Below are positions 21,569 to 32,071 of a DNA stretch of 64,000 bases, piece by piece. The first letter of the stretch is position 1, and every line of letters starts with the position of its first letter. The stretch is from Herpomyces periplanetae. Its lineage: Eukaryota > Ascomycota > Laboulbeniomycetes > Herpomycetales > Herpomycetaceae. The translations under genes were made by a program, and so were the position numbers. The DNA lies in contig WMKJ01000049.1 of the NCBI GenBank assembly GCA_009733715.1, positions 32,554 to 96,553 of the forward strand, in the 5' to 3' direction. Under the pieces are notes generated by a model. It was not told the DNA's origin, did no database searches, and saw nothing but the letters and a program-made list of their open reading frames with translations.

Positions 21569-24127
21569 TCAAATCTTAATTATATCGACACGAGCACGCT
21601 GATAAACTTTATGGGGTAATGATTTTGATTGTTCAAGGTCAGGTGTAATTGACATAGGATGGATCGTAATCTTCGCAAATGTGCCAGCACCTTTGGATTT
21701 GCATAACGTTCCAGGATTTACCACTATAACTGAATCAACTACCTATTTTCAAGATTAGCAAAAACCAATCTCCATATGGAAACGTACAAACTAGATTACC
21801 TACCTTAACAAAGGGGGTCAAGACGGACGGTGATATTAAAATATCGGGGCGCATACCAAGCCAATCGGCCAATTTAAGATAGGGCACCTCAAGCATGAAA
21901 CCGATATTTTCGTATGCAGACCAAGGTTCCTTGGGCTCATTCTCACTAGGAGGAAATATGCGAAATGGACCGTGAGGCTTATCACCACTTTTACCATCGA
22001 GTAATGGTGGAGGAAACACGGGAAAGAAATGTCGCTGTTCAATTAACTGACGTGATAGTCTATGGAAGATATTTTCACCAGCACAACCTGATGACACACA
22101 TTCACCAAAGCGCATAGCATTGAAGACATCTTGAGTAGACATTCCAATAACTATTTCATTAATGCCGAGGGTTATTGGGTTTGTTGCAGAAAGGACCTGT
22201 TTACTTGATAAGCCCAAGGAAGCTTTTGCAAGTCTATCTTGAGGCCATGAAACATGTCGATTGATTATATCGCGAACCGACGAACAAATAATCACTTTCA
22301 AGCTGGGCATTGATGTACATAGGTTGTTAATTGGGGTAGAAAAGTAAAATTTGAAGACGTCCGCAACATCAGAGTTATTAACAGTTGGAGCTCCAGGCTC
22401 GAGAGGGAAGTGCACATCACCTAATCGGATACTAGGATGGTCTAAGTCGAGGAACGGACCGCACAAAATAAGTAAATCGGCGCACGCTTGTTTAACCTGT
22501 TCAAGTAAAACTAGAAAAGGTTTGAATGCCACAGGAAACAGGCGCTCATGAGTAGTATATGGGCCAGATGCGACGATGACGGTTAATGGAGTGACTTGAT
22601 CTGTTTGAATAGCATTATTGGGTGGAGGAGGATTCGTAGTAGAGTTTGGGGAGGGATTGATCAATCGATTATTGAATTGAATGAAATCCGAGTAACTTGT
22701 ACTAGGCATGTCAAGCAGGGGGATAGGAATTGACTCCAATACTATGAATTCTTCACCTGTAGGATTACAACCACGAAAGGCGACAATTTTTCCGGGAAAG
22801 AAAGCATAATCATCAATTCGATCAACGTTTATGGGCACCCGTAACCCTGATCCGACTCTCAAAGAAGGTTCAAGAAGCATTGAATGAGGAAATAATTTCT
22901 GACCATCTGGAGTATCACAGACAATACGACCGACCGCTATCAAAGGTGATATAGATTGAATGACGGGATTACCAAATTTATCATCATCGAACTGATAATG
23001 ATCTTGTACCAATGCCATGAATTCTTCAATTCGGTCATCTAATACTTCAGCAGCTTCACTAATCTTCATCCCCATGGTGCGATGAGCGAATTTTGAGATA
23101 TCCGTGTAAGGCTTAATTTTGACGCGACTTTCCTGCCACGACGTATCACGGGTGGATAAAGTAAGGTGGGGATTAAGTGAATCAAAAATCCGCCCAAATT
23201 GATTTGAAGGAATTTTAACGTTGGGGACATCATTGTAATCCTTTGCAGCATTATGTTTAGCCGGACTGGAAGATTATTTGTTAAACTTTGCCAAAAGTAA
23301 ATTCAAAAACCAGAAAATAAAGAGAAAGAGTTGTTTTGAGGGCAAGAAGAAGAAAGGTTCTCGACAATCCACAGCAACTCGCTTAAATAAAAAAAACACA
23401 TACAGATTAGTCAGCTCATACGAGGCCGGAGGGTCGGGATCAAGATCTCCGGATGGGGGTGGCGCAGATGGTTGGGAGGGGGAGGAAGGGGTGGCGCAAG
23501 GGGGATCGGTAGGGGGATGATCCGACTCGGGGGCGGGGTGAGGCGGTGCAAGAGCTGGGGTGATGAACTCTCCTAAACTGGTAAGGCGGGGAGAAAATGA
23601 AAAAGTTGGCAGAAACATTTTATACGTATATATTAGCATTGTAACCAGTCGGAATGTGGTAAGACAAGCTTAAATTCATGGAAGGAAGCGTGTACGTACT
23701 AAAATTCACACTGGGGGTGTACTTACATATCGGAAATGTTTGTTGAAGATTGCACAGTACCCGCGGTAGCAGTTACTTGGGCTAGTTTGGCACGTTTTAA
23801 CTTTGGCTTAGAGCGAGAATGATGAGCAGAGCGAGCTAATACGCTAACTTGATTGTGTAAATCTTGACGAAAATCTCGTAGTAAGTTCAATGTCATGGCC
23901 TGGGATGCTTTAATCTTCATTTTAAGGCAGTAAGCCTCCCATTTAATGTGTAAATCAGTTAGACTAAGGCCAAAGCTACGTTGTATAGAGTGTAATTCAT
24001 CGATAATTTCGCCGGAAAGACATGTTGTATCAGATGATGATACACTTGTAAGCGCAAATAATTGATTTAACTCGTGTATTGAAGCTAATATTGAACCATC
24101 CAAAGTGTCTCGCGATTTTGACGACAT
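21569..24127 (-). CDS. POL12: DNA polymerase alpha subunit B (POL12/POLA2)
   Basis: Regulatory B subunit of the DNA polymerase alpha-primase complex, required for priming at replication origins. Four exons: 24127-23727, 23577-23404, 23265-21804 and 21742-21569, giving 736 aa. The N-terminal helical domain includes a FGLSLTDLHIKWEAYCLKM segment (about residues 52-70). A Pro/Ser-rich linker lies in exon 2. Exon 3 carries the OB-fold, then the inactive calcineurin-like phosphoesterase domain with LTVIVASGPYTT, LLILCGPFLDLDHP and HVSWPQDRL, ending in SVLTPFVK. The final exon supplies NPGTLCKSKGAGTFAKITIHP and the RARVDIIKI end, matching Pol12 C-termini. Introns are 149, 138 and 61 nt. Exon 2 boundaries rest on frame continuity and are the least certain. 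Confidence 0.9.
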
Positions 24128-24659
24128 TGTATAACGAATTAATTTTCCGTAGTATGTACGCGCACGCTGACCAACTGAATGTTAGAAACATACGCGTACT
24201 AGTATACACAATATTATACGAGTAAACTGTTTCTTACTGCTAATTCCGCAGAATTTCTTTACCCGCGCAAAACCAATTCCAATGTGTACATTAATTCCAT
24301 CAAACAAAGCTCCATTTACCTTCTATTCATCCATCCTCTCCCCTCCCACCCGTCCCCACTCCCCCTTCCAGCGCCCGAGCCCATTACTCAGCGGCTGACG
24401 TTAGCTGTCACGTGTACAAATGAGAGGGAGGGAGGGGAAAGATGCAAGGGAAAATATTGCCCGCGTGAGGAACGCGATGATGATAAAAGAAGATTTGAAA
24501 ATAGCTGATAGGTTAGGACGGGTTGGAGGGTTGTGGTGGAATTTTACGGGAAAAGGCTTTCATTGGAATATAATTGTTGGGTTACTTTAAGGTTATTAAG
24601 GAAGATTTGTGGGTAAAATTTTATCCTTGGAGACGAGTTAAGTGTCAGCACGTCATAAA
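24128..24659. promoter_or_regulatory. Divergent promoter region POL12 / Sec14-like gene
   Basis: Contains a perfect ACGCGT (MluI cell-cycle box) at 24192-24197, 65 bases upstream of the POL12 start, and a near-match at 24158-24163. An E-box CACGTG at 24409-24414 lies towards the Sec14-like gene. In fungi MBF binds ACGCGT upstream of S-phase genes, so the site fits a replication gene. Regulation itself is inferred. Confidence 0.5.
24192..24197. promoter_or_regulatory. MCB-like ACGCGT box upstream of POL12
   Basis: A perfect ACGCGT hexamer lies 65 bases before the POL12 start codon. This is the MBF site found upstream of replication genes in many fungi. Only the sequence match is seen; binding is inferred. 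Confidence 0.45.
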
Positions 24660-26144
24660 ATGTTTCGAAAAATTGATAATAGTAAAGTTTCATCTTCTGT
24701 ACAAAGAAGTAGTGGAAGCAACACTGCTACGGGGCATTCTAACGATGAAAATGGTAATATTAAAGGTTCTCCGGGCATACTAACAATATCGGGAAAACGT
24801 ACCTTAACAGCGGAACAAGAGACAAAGTACGATCAAATATTAAGTTATTTTTCCTTACGTTACGGGGATTGTGACGGCGATAGCGAAGACAGACAAGAAG
24901 ATCACTACAGTGTTGACCATTTGACAAAGTATTCGGATGAAAAAGGTAATAGGATTGATACCGAAGTTAACACATGAATTAAAGTTAATGTAAATGGCAT
25001 AAATGTTAACATAAGTTTACCAGAGTTACCCATAGTATACCGCCAATCGTTAAACTCCTCAATAAATGACACTACTGATTCAAAAGATGATAGTGGTGCA
25101 TCTTGCTCCTGTACTAATAATTCTACAACAGCTACTACTATCAGGTCTAATTCAACGATTGAAGGTACTCCGGAAAAAGATAAAGTTACCAACATTACAG
25201 CCAAGTTAACCTTAACATCGTTGGATTCACTTAATTTACCTGAACCCGTCTTGTCAACACTCGCAGACGATGAACGAATGTTTCTAACGCGTGAATGTAT
25301 TATTCGCTACTTGACTGCATCGCGATGGAGTGTACCTGAAGCGATTAAACGCTTGTTTGCTACGTTAAAGTGGCGTCGAGAATACGGAATTCCCTTTTCC
25401 GATGATTACATTGGGCCTGAAAACGCTACAGGGAAGCAGTGTATTTTTGGTTACGATAGACAAGGTCGACCGTGCTTATACCTCGATCCAGCGAGACAAA
25501 ATACCGAACGTAGTCCACGACAGTTGCATCATCTTGTATACATGCTTGAACAAGTTATCACATTAATGCCACCAGGTTGTGAAATGTTAACTTTGTTAAT
25601 ACGGTTTCACGGTTCACCCATGACTGGTGGAAAAAATGTCAGTGTAGCCCAGGGAAAGGAAACCGTTCGAATTCTCCAGTGTCATTATCCAGAACGATTA
25701 GGAAAGGCTTTAGTGAGTGATTTACCCTGGTATATTCGAACATTCTTCAAGTTGATATCACCCTTACTCGATCCAGTCACTAAATCAAAGATGCTATTTA
25801 ACCAACCCTTAACCGAGCATATCAGTCAGAACCAATTACCCCGAGAATTCGGTGGTACATTTGATCTTCAATATGATCATAACGTTTACTGGCCAACTTT
25901 AACAAGGCTGTGCGATAAACGTCGAAAAAATTATCGTCAAAGATGGATTCAACGTGGCCGGAAAATCGGTGATAGTGAATTCTACCTTCGCGGTGGAGGT
26001 TACACTCCCGAGTCAACTGATGGCGAAGATGGTTTAATTGATTGGAATGAATTCTTCAGATCATCAAATCAACTAAACCAGATGTCCGATAATCCTATTG
26101 AGCCAGAATTCACGATTTCTTCCGTAACCTCATCATTACCGTGA
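24660..26144 (+). CDS. Sec14-like CRAL-TRIO phosphatidylinositol transfer protein
   Basis: Lipid-exchange protein of the Sec14 superfamily, probably moving phosphatidylinositol or sterol between membranes. Two exons, 24660-24945 and 25024-26144, give 468 aa. The 78-nt intron (branch GTTAAC, acceptor TTACCAG) is a multiple of three and contains an in-frame TGA, so read unspliced the gene looks split in two in the same frame. The CRAL-TRIO N-lobe starts near FLTRECIIRYLTASRWSVPEA and the lipid-binding lobe has a segment ending DRQGRPCLYLDPARQ. The gate region contains HYPERLGKALVSDLPWYIRTF and LLDPVTKSKMLFN. The pattern is nearest to the Pdr16/Sfh3 branch. The N-terminal 190 residues are disordered and Ser/Thr/Asn-rich. 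The ATG at 24660 is the first in frame. Confidence 0.85.
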
Positions 26145-26251
26145 AGTTCAACTTCGATTAGATATACTGTAGTGTATTTTAAAGCATTTGAGGTTTACAG
26201 ATGCAGGAATATTGGCGCTGCGGACGCATTAAGTTACCCTTTGTCCAAAAT
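26145..26251. other. Convergent 3' flank
   Basis: About 107 bases between the Sec14-like and GCD2 stops; nothing recognisable. Confidence 0.4.
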
Positions 26252-27898
26252 TTAATTAACATCACAAAAAAACCGAAAGACGACTGGAACAACGCTCGGC
26301 GGCAGACTTCCGTACTCCGTAATAACCATCGTGATGTATTCGGCTGGTGTAACATCGTACATTATGTTTAAAACTTGTAAATTAGACGTTTCAGTCCAAG
26401 CTTGTACTAAATGATCCGCTGTAGTTGTGGCTGTATCCGTGTGAACTCGTGTAACTCCCAATATTTCTGCCTCTGGAGCTATTTCATTCATCACGATCGA
26501 GTCAAGTACAACTCGATCCGTGAATTTCAAACTTTCGCAGCACACTATCACCGGTATGTGTCGAACTTTGGCGTGCATTGCAATTATGGCAGTTCCAACT
26601 CTCGAATAAAGGCATCCATTTCCCATCATCGCATGTGCTCCTAAGAAAACTTTTGTGGCCCGCGCAACAGCGTGACATGCTCCGCTTACAAGTGTATAGG
26701 AAACTCGAATTCCATGTCGTGCAAGCTCTGATGCCAAATGACTACCCTCAAATAATGGTTTGCTATCCACTACAATTACTTCAAATTTAACACCTGCATG
26801 CCATGCTTCCAAAAAAGTCTTCAAGATAATACTTGATTTAGCAAATGTAACTATCACATCATCTTGTCGAATTTTTCCTGCGCCGGTTTGACTGATCACC
26901 GTATCTGCATATACAATCCTTTCATAGATGAATGTATCGATTGCATCAATAAGTGCAGCTTTCGCATCCATTTCCGGTGTTGATGGGTCAATTTTAATGA
27001 TCAGATCTTTCAAATATCGTATCGCATTACCCATGGATATGCTAAGTGGTCGACATGATTTTAAAAAGTCAATTTGCGGTGAAAGGTGATGCGATGTTAA
27101 GTGTCTTGCTAAAGATGTTCCCTCCGGTGTCGTATACGAGAGCAAAACGTTCTTAAACGCTAATAGCATAGCCAGGCACCTAGCATTACTTCCACAAATC
27201 TCGTAACAGCTCATCTTTAGTCCTAGCGTTAAAACGCTTGGATGAACTTCTTTAAATTTATTTCCAATCGAAGATCTTCGCGACTGACCGTACAAATGTC
27301 CAAACAACGCTACATTTTTATCCGTATCACCTCGTGATGTACGCGGTGTAGAGGTATCCAATAATGGTGACGACGGAGGTAATGAAGGCGGTAAAGTTAA
27401 CCGTGATGAATTTTTAAATGTAATAGTATGATCCGATCCCAAAGTATTCAGCATAGTAGTGCTTGTTGAACCACTAACGGATCCCGTAGATGTATTCTGA
27501 CCTGAACTGTGAGAAAGAGTGTGGGATAATGAAATACCGGATAAATTTGTCGCATTTACTGTGCGTACACCAGAGTCCATGCGCAATCCTTGACAATTCC
27601 CCGTACCTGTACGTACGTTTGTTTCAGTAGTTTTTCGTTGCATCCTACGAGATGCTTTTTCCAGTTTTGCAAGCTTTTTCAACTCAGCATTGCTGAGTTT
27701 ACTTCGTTCTCCATTTCCCGTTCCCACTTCCATTTGCATTCCAGCTGTACACCCGGTCATAGATCCCGTTGTAGATGTACACGCTGAAAATGACCCTGAT
27801 GAACTTAGCAGTTCCGGGTCAACAAACGGATTAACCAGAGAATACTCCGACGCGTCCAACTTGCTATTCCCCGATTCCGTTCCATAAGACTTTTCCAT
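26252..27898 (-). CDS. GCD2: Translation initiation factor eIF2B subunit delta (GCD2)
   Basis: Regulatory subunit of the eIF2B guanine-nucleotide exchange factor, which senses eIF2-alpha phosphorylation in general amino-acid control. Intronless, 548 aa. The N-terminal 180 residues are Ser/Thr/Gly-rich with a basic KLAKLEKASRRMQRK helix, as in other delta subunits. The C-terminal Rossmann-like IF-2B domain begins with ALFGHLYGQ and VHPSVLTLGLKM. It contains SMGNAIRYLKDLI, TFAKSSIILKTFLEA, VIVVDSKPLFEG, GIRVSYTLVSGA, a FLGAHAMMGNGCLYSRVGTA segment and PVIVCCESLKF. It ends with YDVTPAEYITMVITEYG. Length is close to yeast Gcd2 (about 650) and human EIF2B4 (about 520). Confidence 0.92.
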   Translation of the reverse strand: MEKSYGTESGNSKLDASEYSLVNPFVDPELLSSSGSFSACTSTTGSMTGCTAGMQMEVGTGNGERSKLSNAELKKLAKLEKASRRMQRKTTETNVRTGTGNCQGLRMDSGVRTVNATNLSGISLSHTLSHSSGQNTSTGSVSGSTSTTMLNTLGSDHTITFKNSSRLTLPPSLPPSSPLLDTSTPRTSRGDTDKNVALFGHLYGQSRRSSIGNKFKEVHPSVLTLGLKMSCYEICGSNARCLAMLLAFKNVLLSYTTPEGTSLARHLTSHHLSPQIDFLKSCRPLSISMGNAIRYLKDLIIKIDPSTPEMDAKAALIDAIDTFIYERIVYADTVISQTGAGKIRQDDVIVTFAKSSIILKTFLEAWHAGVKFEVIVVDSKPLFEGSHLASELARHGIRVSYTLVSGACHAVARATKVFLGAHAMMGNGCLYSRVGTAIIAMHAKVRHIPVIVCCESLKFTDRVVLDSIVMNEIAPEAEILGVTRVHTDTATTTADHLVQAWTETSNLQVLNIMYDVTPAEYITMVITEYGSLPPSVVPVVFRFFCDVN

Positions 27899-29477
27899 AT
27901 TGAAGATTAAATGTCACAATTAACCTTGATCTCTATTTCATTAAAACCTTAATAATCTAATTTGCCAAAAAAATTCCAAATAAAATTCTTACCCTCTCCA
28001 GGATACTTGAACAGTTGAACGCTCCGAACTTAACCGAAATAGCATTCAAATAATCTATCAAAATTTAACCGACCCAAGCCTAACAATACTCTTGTGCATG
28101 ATTTCCCGCTAACCCGTAAAATTGACCCTGCAAAACCCCCGTCAAATCTATACTCAAAATATTCTTTCCACCGATATCGTACTAAATGCTCCATGCTAAT
28201 TTTTTGGAAAATTTCATCGCGAACACCTAAATCCCCAAATTTTCTCCATTCAGTGAACCACGTGACTGGCATATGCTCAGTCTGCTGAGATAAGCATTCT
28301 GGTCCATGGATCACGTGGTTTGCAGCGTGGTGATGGCTTCAGTGCGAATTACCGTTTTGGGTAATAAACTGACTTGAATGTATGTTCAGAATTAAAATAA
28401 AGGTAAGTAATGTGTGTAATGGTAATTTATGATTAATTGCAAAATTTTGGGGTGAATAATTTTACGAATTAAAATTGTATTATAATTGAGTTTAGCTTTA
28501 TGTTTAAAATTGAGGTATGTGTTGATTATTTTCTGTTTCATTTCAATGCATATCCCATCCCACGCTTTTGACTACTACGAAGGATCCAATATTTTATATT
28601 ACTTCAAAATCCTAATGGTGAATTACTTATACGCTTGATTTAAATTTCAATTCTCATGCTAAATTTCATGTTGCTTGTATCCAATTTGTATACTGTCCCA
28701 AACCGAAAAATTTATATTTTGTAATCAACATATTACACCTGTAATAGATGTTATGGTTGTACTTTTGCAAATTCGCTCTACAGCATAAACATATTTTAAC
28801 CAATATTAATATGTAAATTCATTCGACTCGATAATGGAGAATATCAATTCTTATAATTTCCCAGCATTTATAGACAATGATTTTGTACAAAATTATAGCA
28901 ATCAAACCACTGACTATTTCATCCTAGTTCCTATAATACATCTCATTCAACGTACTGATAGACAGGTTTGATACCCATTTGCTCTTTTTGATTCCAGAAA
29001 ATATAGCCCCACAATTTAAAGATTTCAATAAAAGCTTTCTTTGTAGATCAAGATTCGTGTTAGTGTAAAATCACTATCATAGAGTTAGTAGTTCAATTAT
29101 GCAATTACGGCTTTATTCAAAAACATTTTTAGACTTATGTCTAAACTTGTCCAAACATAACCGTATAAATAACTGAACTTGTAACATACTATATATTATA
29201 ATCCAGTATGCCATTGAAAGCTAGCTACCACCATTTGTTTTGTTCATCGGAGTCGGCAAAGCTAACCTGTAGTGTACAATTTCTTTTGGCTTCTTTGATT
29301 TAACCTGCAACACACTTAATATGTAACTCGGCTCTAATCAATATTTCATTTCTAAAGGTTACCTGCAAGATTCATAAGATTGACCGATTTTTCATGTATT
29401 GATATACTTTCGTTCGTTTGCGTATAAAGGTTTAAACCGTCCCATTGTATTCACGTAATTTTTCACTTGGAACCACG
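27899..29477. other. AT-rich intergenic region with two E-boxes
   Basis: No supported gene in about 1.6 kb. CACGTG at 28259-28264 and 28312-28317 lie about 360-420 bases upstream of GCD2. A 94-aa ORF at 28030-28314 (minus) shows no family match or signal. From 28370 to 29470 the sequence is strongly AT-rich and without pattern, up to the 3' end of the secreted repeat protein. Confidence 0.45.
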
Positions 29478-31559
29478 TTAAATTGCCCTCTTCGCTTTAT
29501 TTTTAGGGCTATAAGATTCTGCAATTTCCTTAATCCTGGAATGCTCTCGTTCATTTCTACTTAGAGTTAAGATTGACCGATCGTTTTCACCAACATTCCG
29601 CTTACGCCCACGTAAAGTTTCCCTCTTCGCTTTTTTTAAGGGTCTATAAGATTCGGCGATTTTCTTAATTCTGGCATGCTCTCGTTCATTTATCCAGGAA
29701 TCTGTTTGTGATGGTTGATCCTGCGAATTTGATCCCTGTTCAGATCCATGCGACGTTTTCATCTCTGCTGGTTTATGAGGCCTGTAAGATTCCGCAATTT
29801 CCTTAATCCTAGCATGTACTCGTTCACTTTGACCTGGGGTAGAATCCGGTCCATCATGCTCGGTTACATTCCGTTTTGATCCGCGTAAAGCTTCCCTCTT
29901 CACCTTACTTGAAGGTCCATAAGATTCTGCAATTTCCTTAATCCTGGTATGCTCTCGTTCACTTGCCATAGCATCCACTGATGATGGTTGACCCCGCCGA
30001 TTTGATCCTTGTTCAGATCCATGCAATGTGTTCACCCTTGCTGGTTCATAAGACTCTGCAATATACTTAACCTTGGCATGCTCCCGTTCTCTTTCACCAG
30101 CTGACAATGTTCCACGTTCAGATGTATTTGATACGTATCCATTGCTACCCTTTAATCTACTATTATGCCTTTGTAACTCTTCCCGAACAGGTATCTCAGG
30201 CTGCTTCTTTTCCTTTTCATTTTCCGGTTGACTCCATCGATTAAATTTAATTTGTTTATCAGTGTCTTCAGACATATGAGGTTTGTAAGATTCTGCTAAT
30301 TCTTTGATTTTAGCGTGTTCCCTCTCTTCCTCGGCTATTGTTGAAGTTGAATCTCCACCTCTATGTTTCTCTTCCCCAAACGTGCTACCTATGCTCGTCG
30401 GTGACTTGCCATTTAAACTTTGTTCGCCCTGATTAGACTTATTTGGCGCCCATCCCTTAAGCTCTGATGATGCAGGCGATATTGTAGACTCCCAAAACAG
30501 TTCAGGGCGATCAGACAAATGGGTCCGGTAGGAATTTGATATATTCTTAATCCTAGCATGTTCTTGTTCTCTTTCCTGTGTCGCTACATCAAACTTATCA
30601 TTCTCTACCTCGTCACTAACTTCAGCTCCTCCATTCTGAACTTTGGGTGCATTCTTTTGATTGAGAGGGTTTGTCATAACATCTGCCATACTTGGTTTAT
30701 CCTCTTCAGATTTCTGTATATCTTTCCATTGTTTGCCATAGTTCACATCGGAAGTATTCAAGGTTTCATCTTCGTCGGATAAAGTCTCGTCATGAGATGA
30801 TGATATACGATGAGACTCTTTACTTTTAGTATTGGATTTGTCATTCGGTTCCGTTGGCGTTGACGGATCCATATCCAAAGTAAGAATTTTTGATGGATCA
30901 GTTTGAATTATAGGTCCAGATGAGTTCTTAGGATATTGTTGTTTTAAATCATCAAAATTTGACTCATTTATTCCACAGTCCCCGCCTAAATGTTTAATCC
31001 AGATATCAATGGAAAGACATTCATCATTTAAACTCATTTGAAGATGAGGAGAGTCTGGCATACTATAAACTCGGTAGCTCAGCAATTCCACATCCGTTTG
31101 GTTATTATTCGTATACTCCCCCAAGAGTCGAGAATCGATCTGTGTAGGGCACAATGCAAACGAATGTGGTTTAGAATTAATAACTGGGAGAACCGTGGCT
31201 GTAGTGTTTGAGCGCCGTAGTAACTGAAATACGTCACGAGTAGAGTTGCGAAGAGAATTTGGGTTGGAGGACAATGCAAGTTGAAAGTCAGAGTTAAAGT
31301 AAACAACTTCATCACTATTATCGACTCTAAGCTGTCCTAAATTCCTTTCAGGTTGTGTACAAAGGTAATTTAGTGCTAATTTTCTCTTGCAATCTGCAAA
31401 GTAATGTAAAAAGTTTTTAGGGTACTTCACCATAAGTGCACTAATCATGTTATGGTCGGTGCAGACGGCCCGTGGTGCGACGTATTCAATTCTCATGTCA
31501 TATCCAAGTACTTCGATAGAACGAAGAATAAATAGAAATAAAATGGTAAAGGTAATCAT
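29478..31559 (-). CDS. Secreted repeat protein of unknown function (six-Cys N-terminus plus seven EREHARIKEIAESY-type repeats)
   Basis: I do not recognise the family. The first ATG in the open frame (31559) begins MITFTILFLFILRSIEVLG, a good signal peptide of about 19-20 residues, giving a 693-aa precursor. Codons upstream of this ATG stay open but contain no other ATG. Residues 21-215 hold six cysteines (33, 57, 67, 137, 181, 195) and several N-glycosylation sequons (NST, NTT, NQT, NES, NSS). A charged Ser/Asp-rich linker follows. Residues about 330-683 carry seven imperfect copies of E-R-E-H-A-(R/K)-I-K-x-I-A-E-S-Y-x-P. They are separated by spacers of two alternating kinds: one with HGSEQGSN, the other with KRE-LRG-KRN. 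Lys-Arg dipeptides suit a Kex2-type protease. There are no introns and no transmembrane segment after the signal. A secreted, possibly processed effector or wall protein is an inference only. Confidence 0.75.
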   Translation of the reverse strand: MITFTILFLFILRSIEVLGYDMRIEYVAPRAVCTDHNMISALMVKYPKNFLHYFADCKRKLALNYLCTQPERNLGQLRVDNSDEVVYFNSDFQLALSSNPNSLRNSTRDVFQLLRRSNTTATVLPVINSKPHSFALCPTQIDSRLLGEYTNNNQTDVELLSYRVYSMPDSPHLQMSLNDECLSIDIWIKHLGGDCGINESNFDDLKQQYPKNSSGPIIQTDPSKILTLDMDPSTPTEPNDKSNTKSKESHRISSSHDETLSDEDETLNTSDVNYGKQWKDIQKSEEDKPSMADVMTNPLNQKNAPKVQNGGAEVSDEVENDKFDVATQEREQEHARIKNISNSYRTHLSDRPELFWESTISPASSELKGWAPNKSNQGEQSLNGKSPTSIGSTFGEEKHRGGDSTSTIAEEEREHAKIKELAESYKPHMSEDTDKQIKFNRWSQPENEKEKKQPEIPVREELQRHNSRLKGSNGYVSNTSERGTLSAGEREREHAKVKYIAESYEPARVNTLHGSEQGSNRRGQPSSVDAMASEREHTRIKEIAESYGPSSKVKREALRGSKRNVTEHDGPDSTPGQSERVHARIKEIAESYRPHKPAEMKTSHGSEQGSNSQDQPSQTDSWINEREHARIKKIAESYRPLKKAKRETLRGRKRNVGENDRSILTLSRNEREHSRIKEIAESYSPKNKAKRAI
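29505..30575 (-). repeat. Seven-copy coding repeat (EREHARIKEIAESY units)
   Basis: The core units on the plus strand lie near 29511-29556, 29641-29690, 29780-29829, 29914-29972, 30041-30101, 30281-30332 and 30523-30572. The five copies at the C-terminal end are regularly spaced (about 130 bases) and most alike. The two N-terminal copies are further apart and degenerate. Spacers of copies 3 and 5 resemble each other, as do those of 4 and 6, which points to duplication of a two-unit block. Confidence 0.85.
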
Positions 31560-32071
31560 AATGGCTGAGACTGATGTTGATTTTAACCTTGAAAATTGTA
31601 GGTTAATGTACCCAAAGGCCTCGCAAAAGAATGATGAAGTAAAGAATTTTAACTCTGCGGGTTTGAGGGATTTAAATAGAAAAAAATTTATTGTTGGTCG
31701 ACACAATTTTGAGTCGGAAAAAAAATTTTTTGTAAACACTTTAACAATCTACATCATTAGCATTGACATAGGCATTGTATATTATTCCCGATAAGTGGTT
31801 ATGTGCCAAATTTATGGATGAAGAATATGATAAATCCGGATTAAAAGTGAAACCTTGGGAATTAAATCACCAATTTCTTCATTTATCAACGTCATTGAGC
31901 TCACATAAATTCGTCCTCACCGTACCCCGATTATGCAAATTTTAAGTACCCCGTTATTAAAAAATTTAGTAGTCAACACATCATAAATACTTCCAGTAGA
32001 ATATTGAGATGTTAGCAACATAAGTTGAATGATTGAGGTAAGAAAAATAATTACGGTAAACTATTCGCATA
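31560..32071. promoter_or_regulatory. Intergenic region: 5' flank of the secreted repeat protein, 3' flank of TEL1
   Basis: About 510 AT-rich bases. Open frames here on both strands are shadows of the upstream extension of the repeat-protein frame. No motif was recognised. Confidence 0.4.

Noticed and set aside
24660-26144. Stop-codon readthrough in the Sec14-like gene
   Set aside because: A consensus intron with branch and acceptor removes the TGA and keeps the frame, which is the simpler explanation.
28030-28314. 94-aa minus-strand ORF upstream of GCD2
   Set aside because: No family pattern, no signal or membrane segment, and it overlaps the two E-boxes of a likely promoter. Treated as chance.
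31447-31794. 115-aa plus-strand ORF over the 5' end of the repeat protein
   Set aside because: It is antisense to the signal-peptide region; the minus-strand frame has better coding features.
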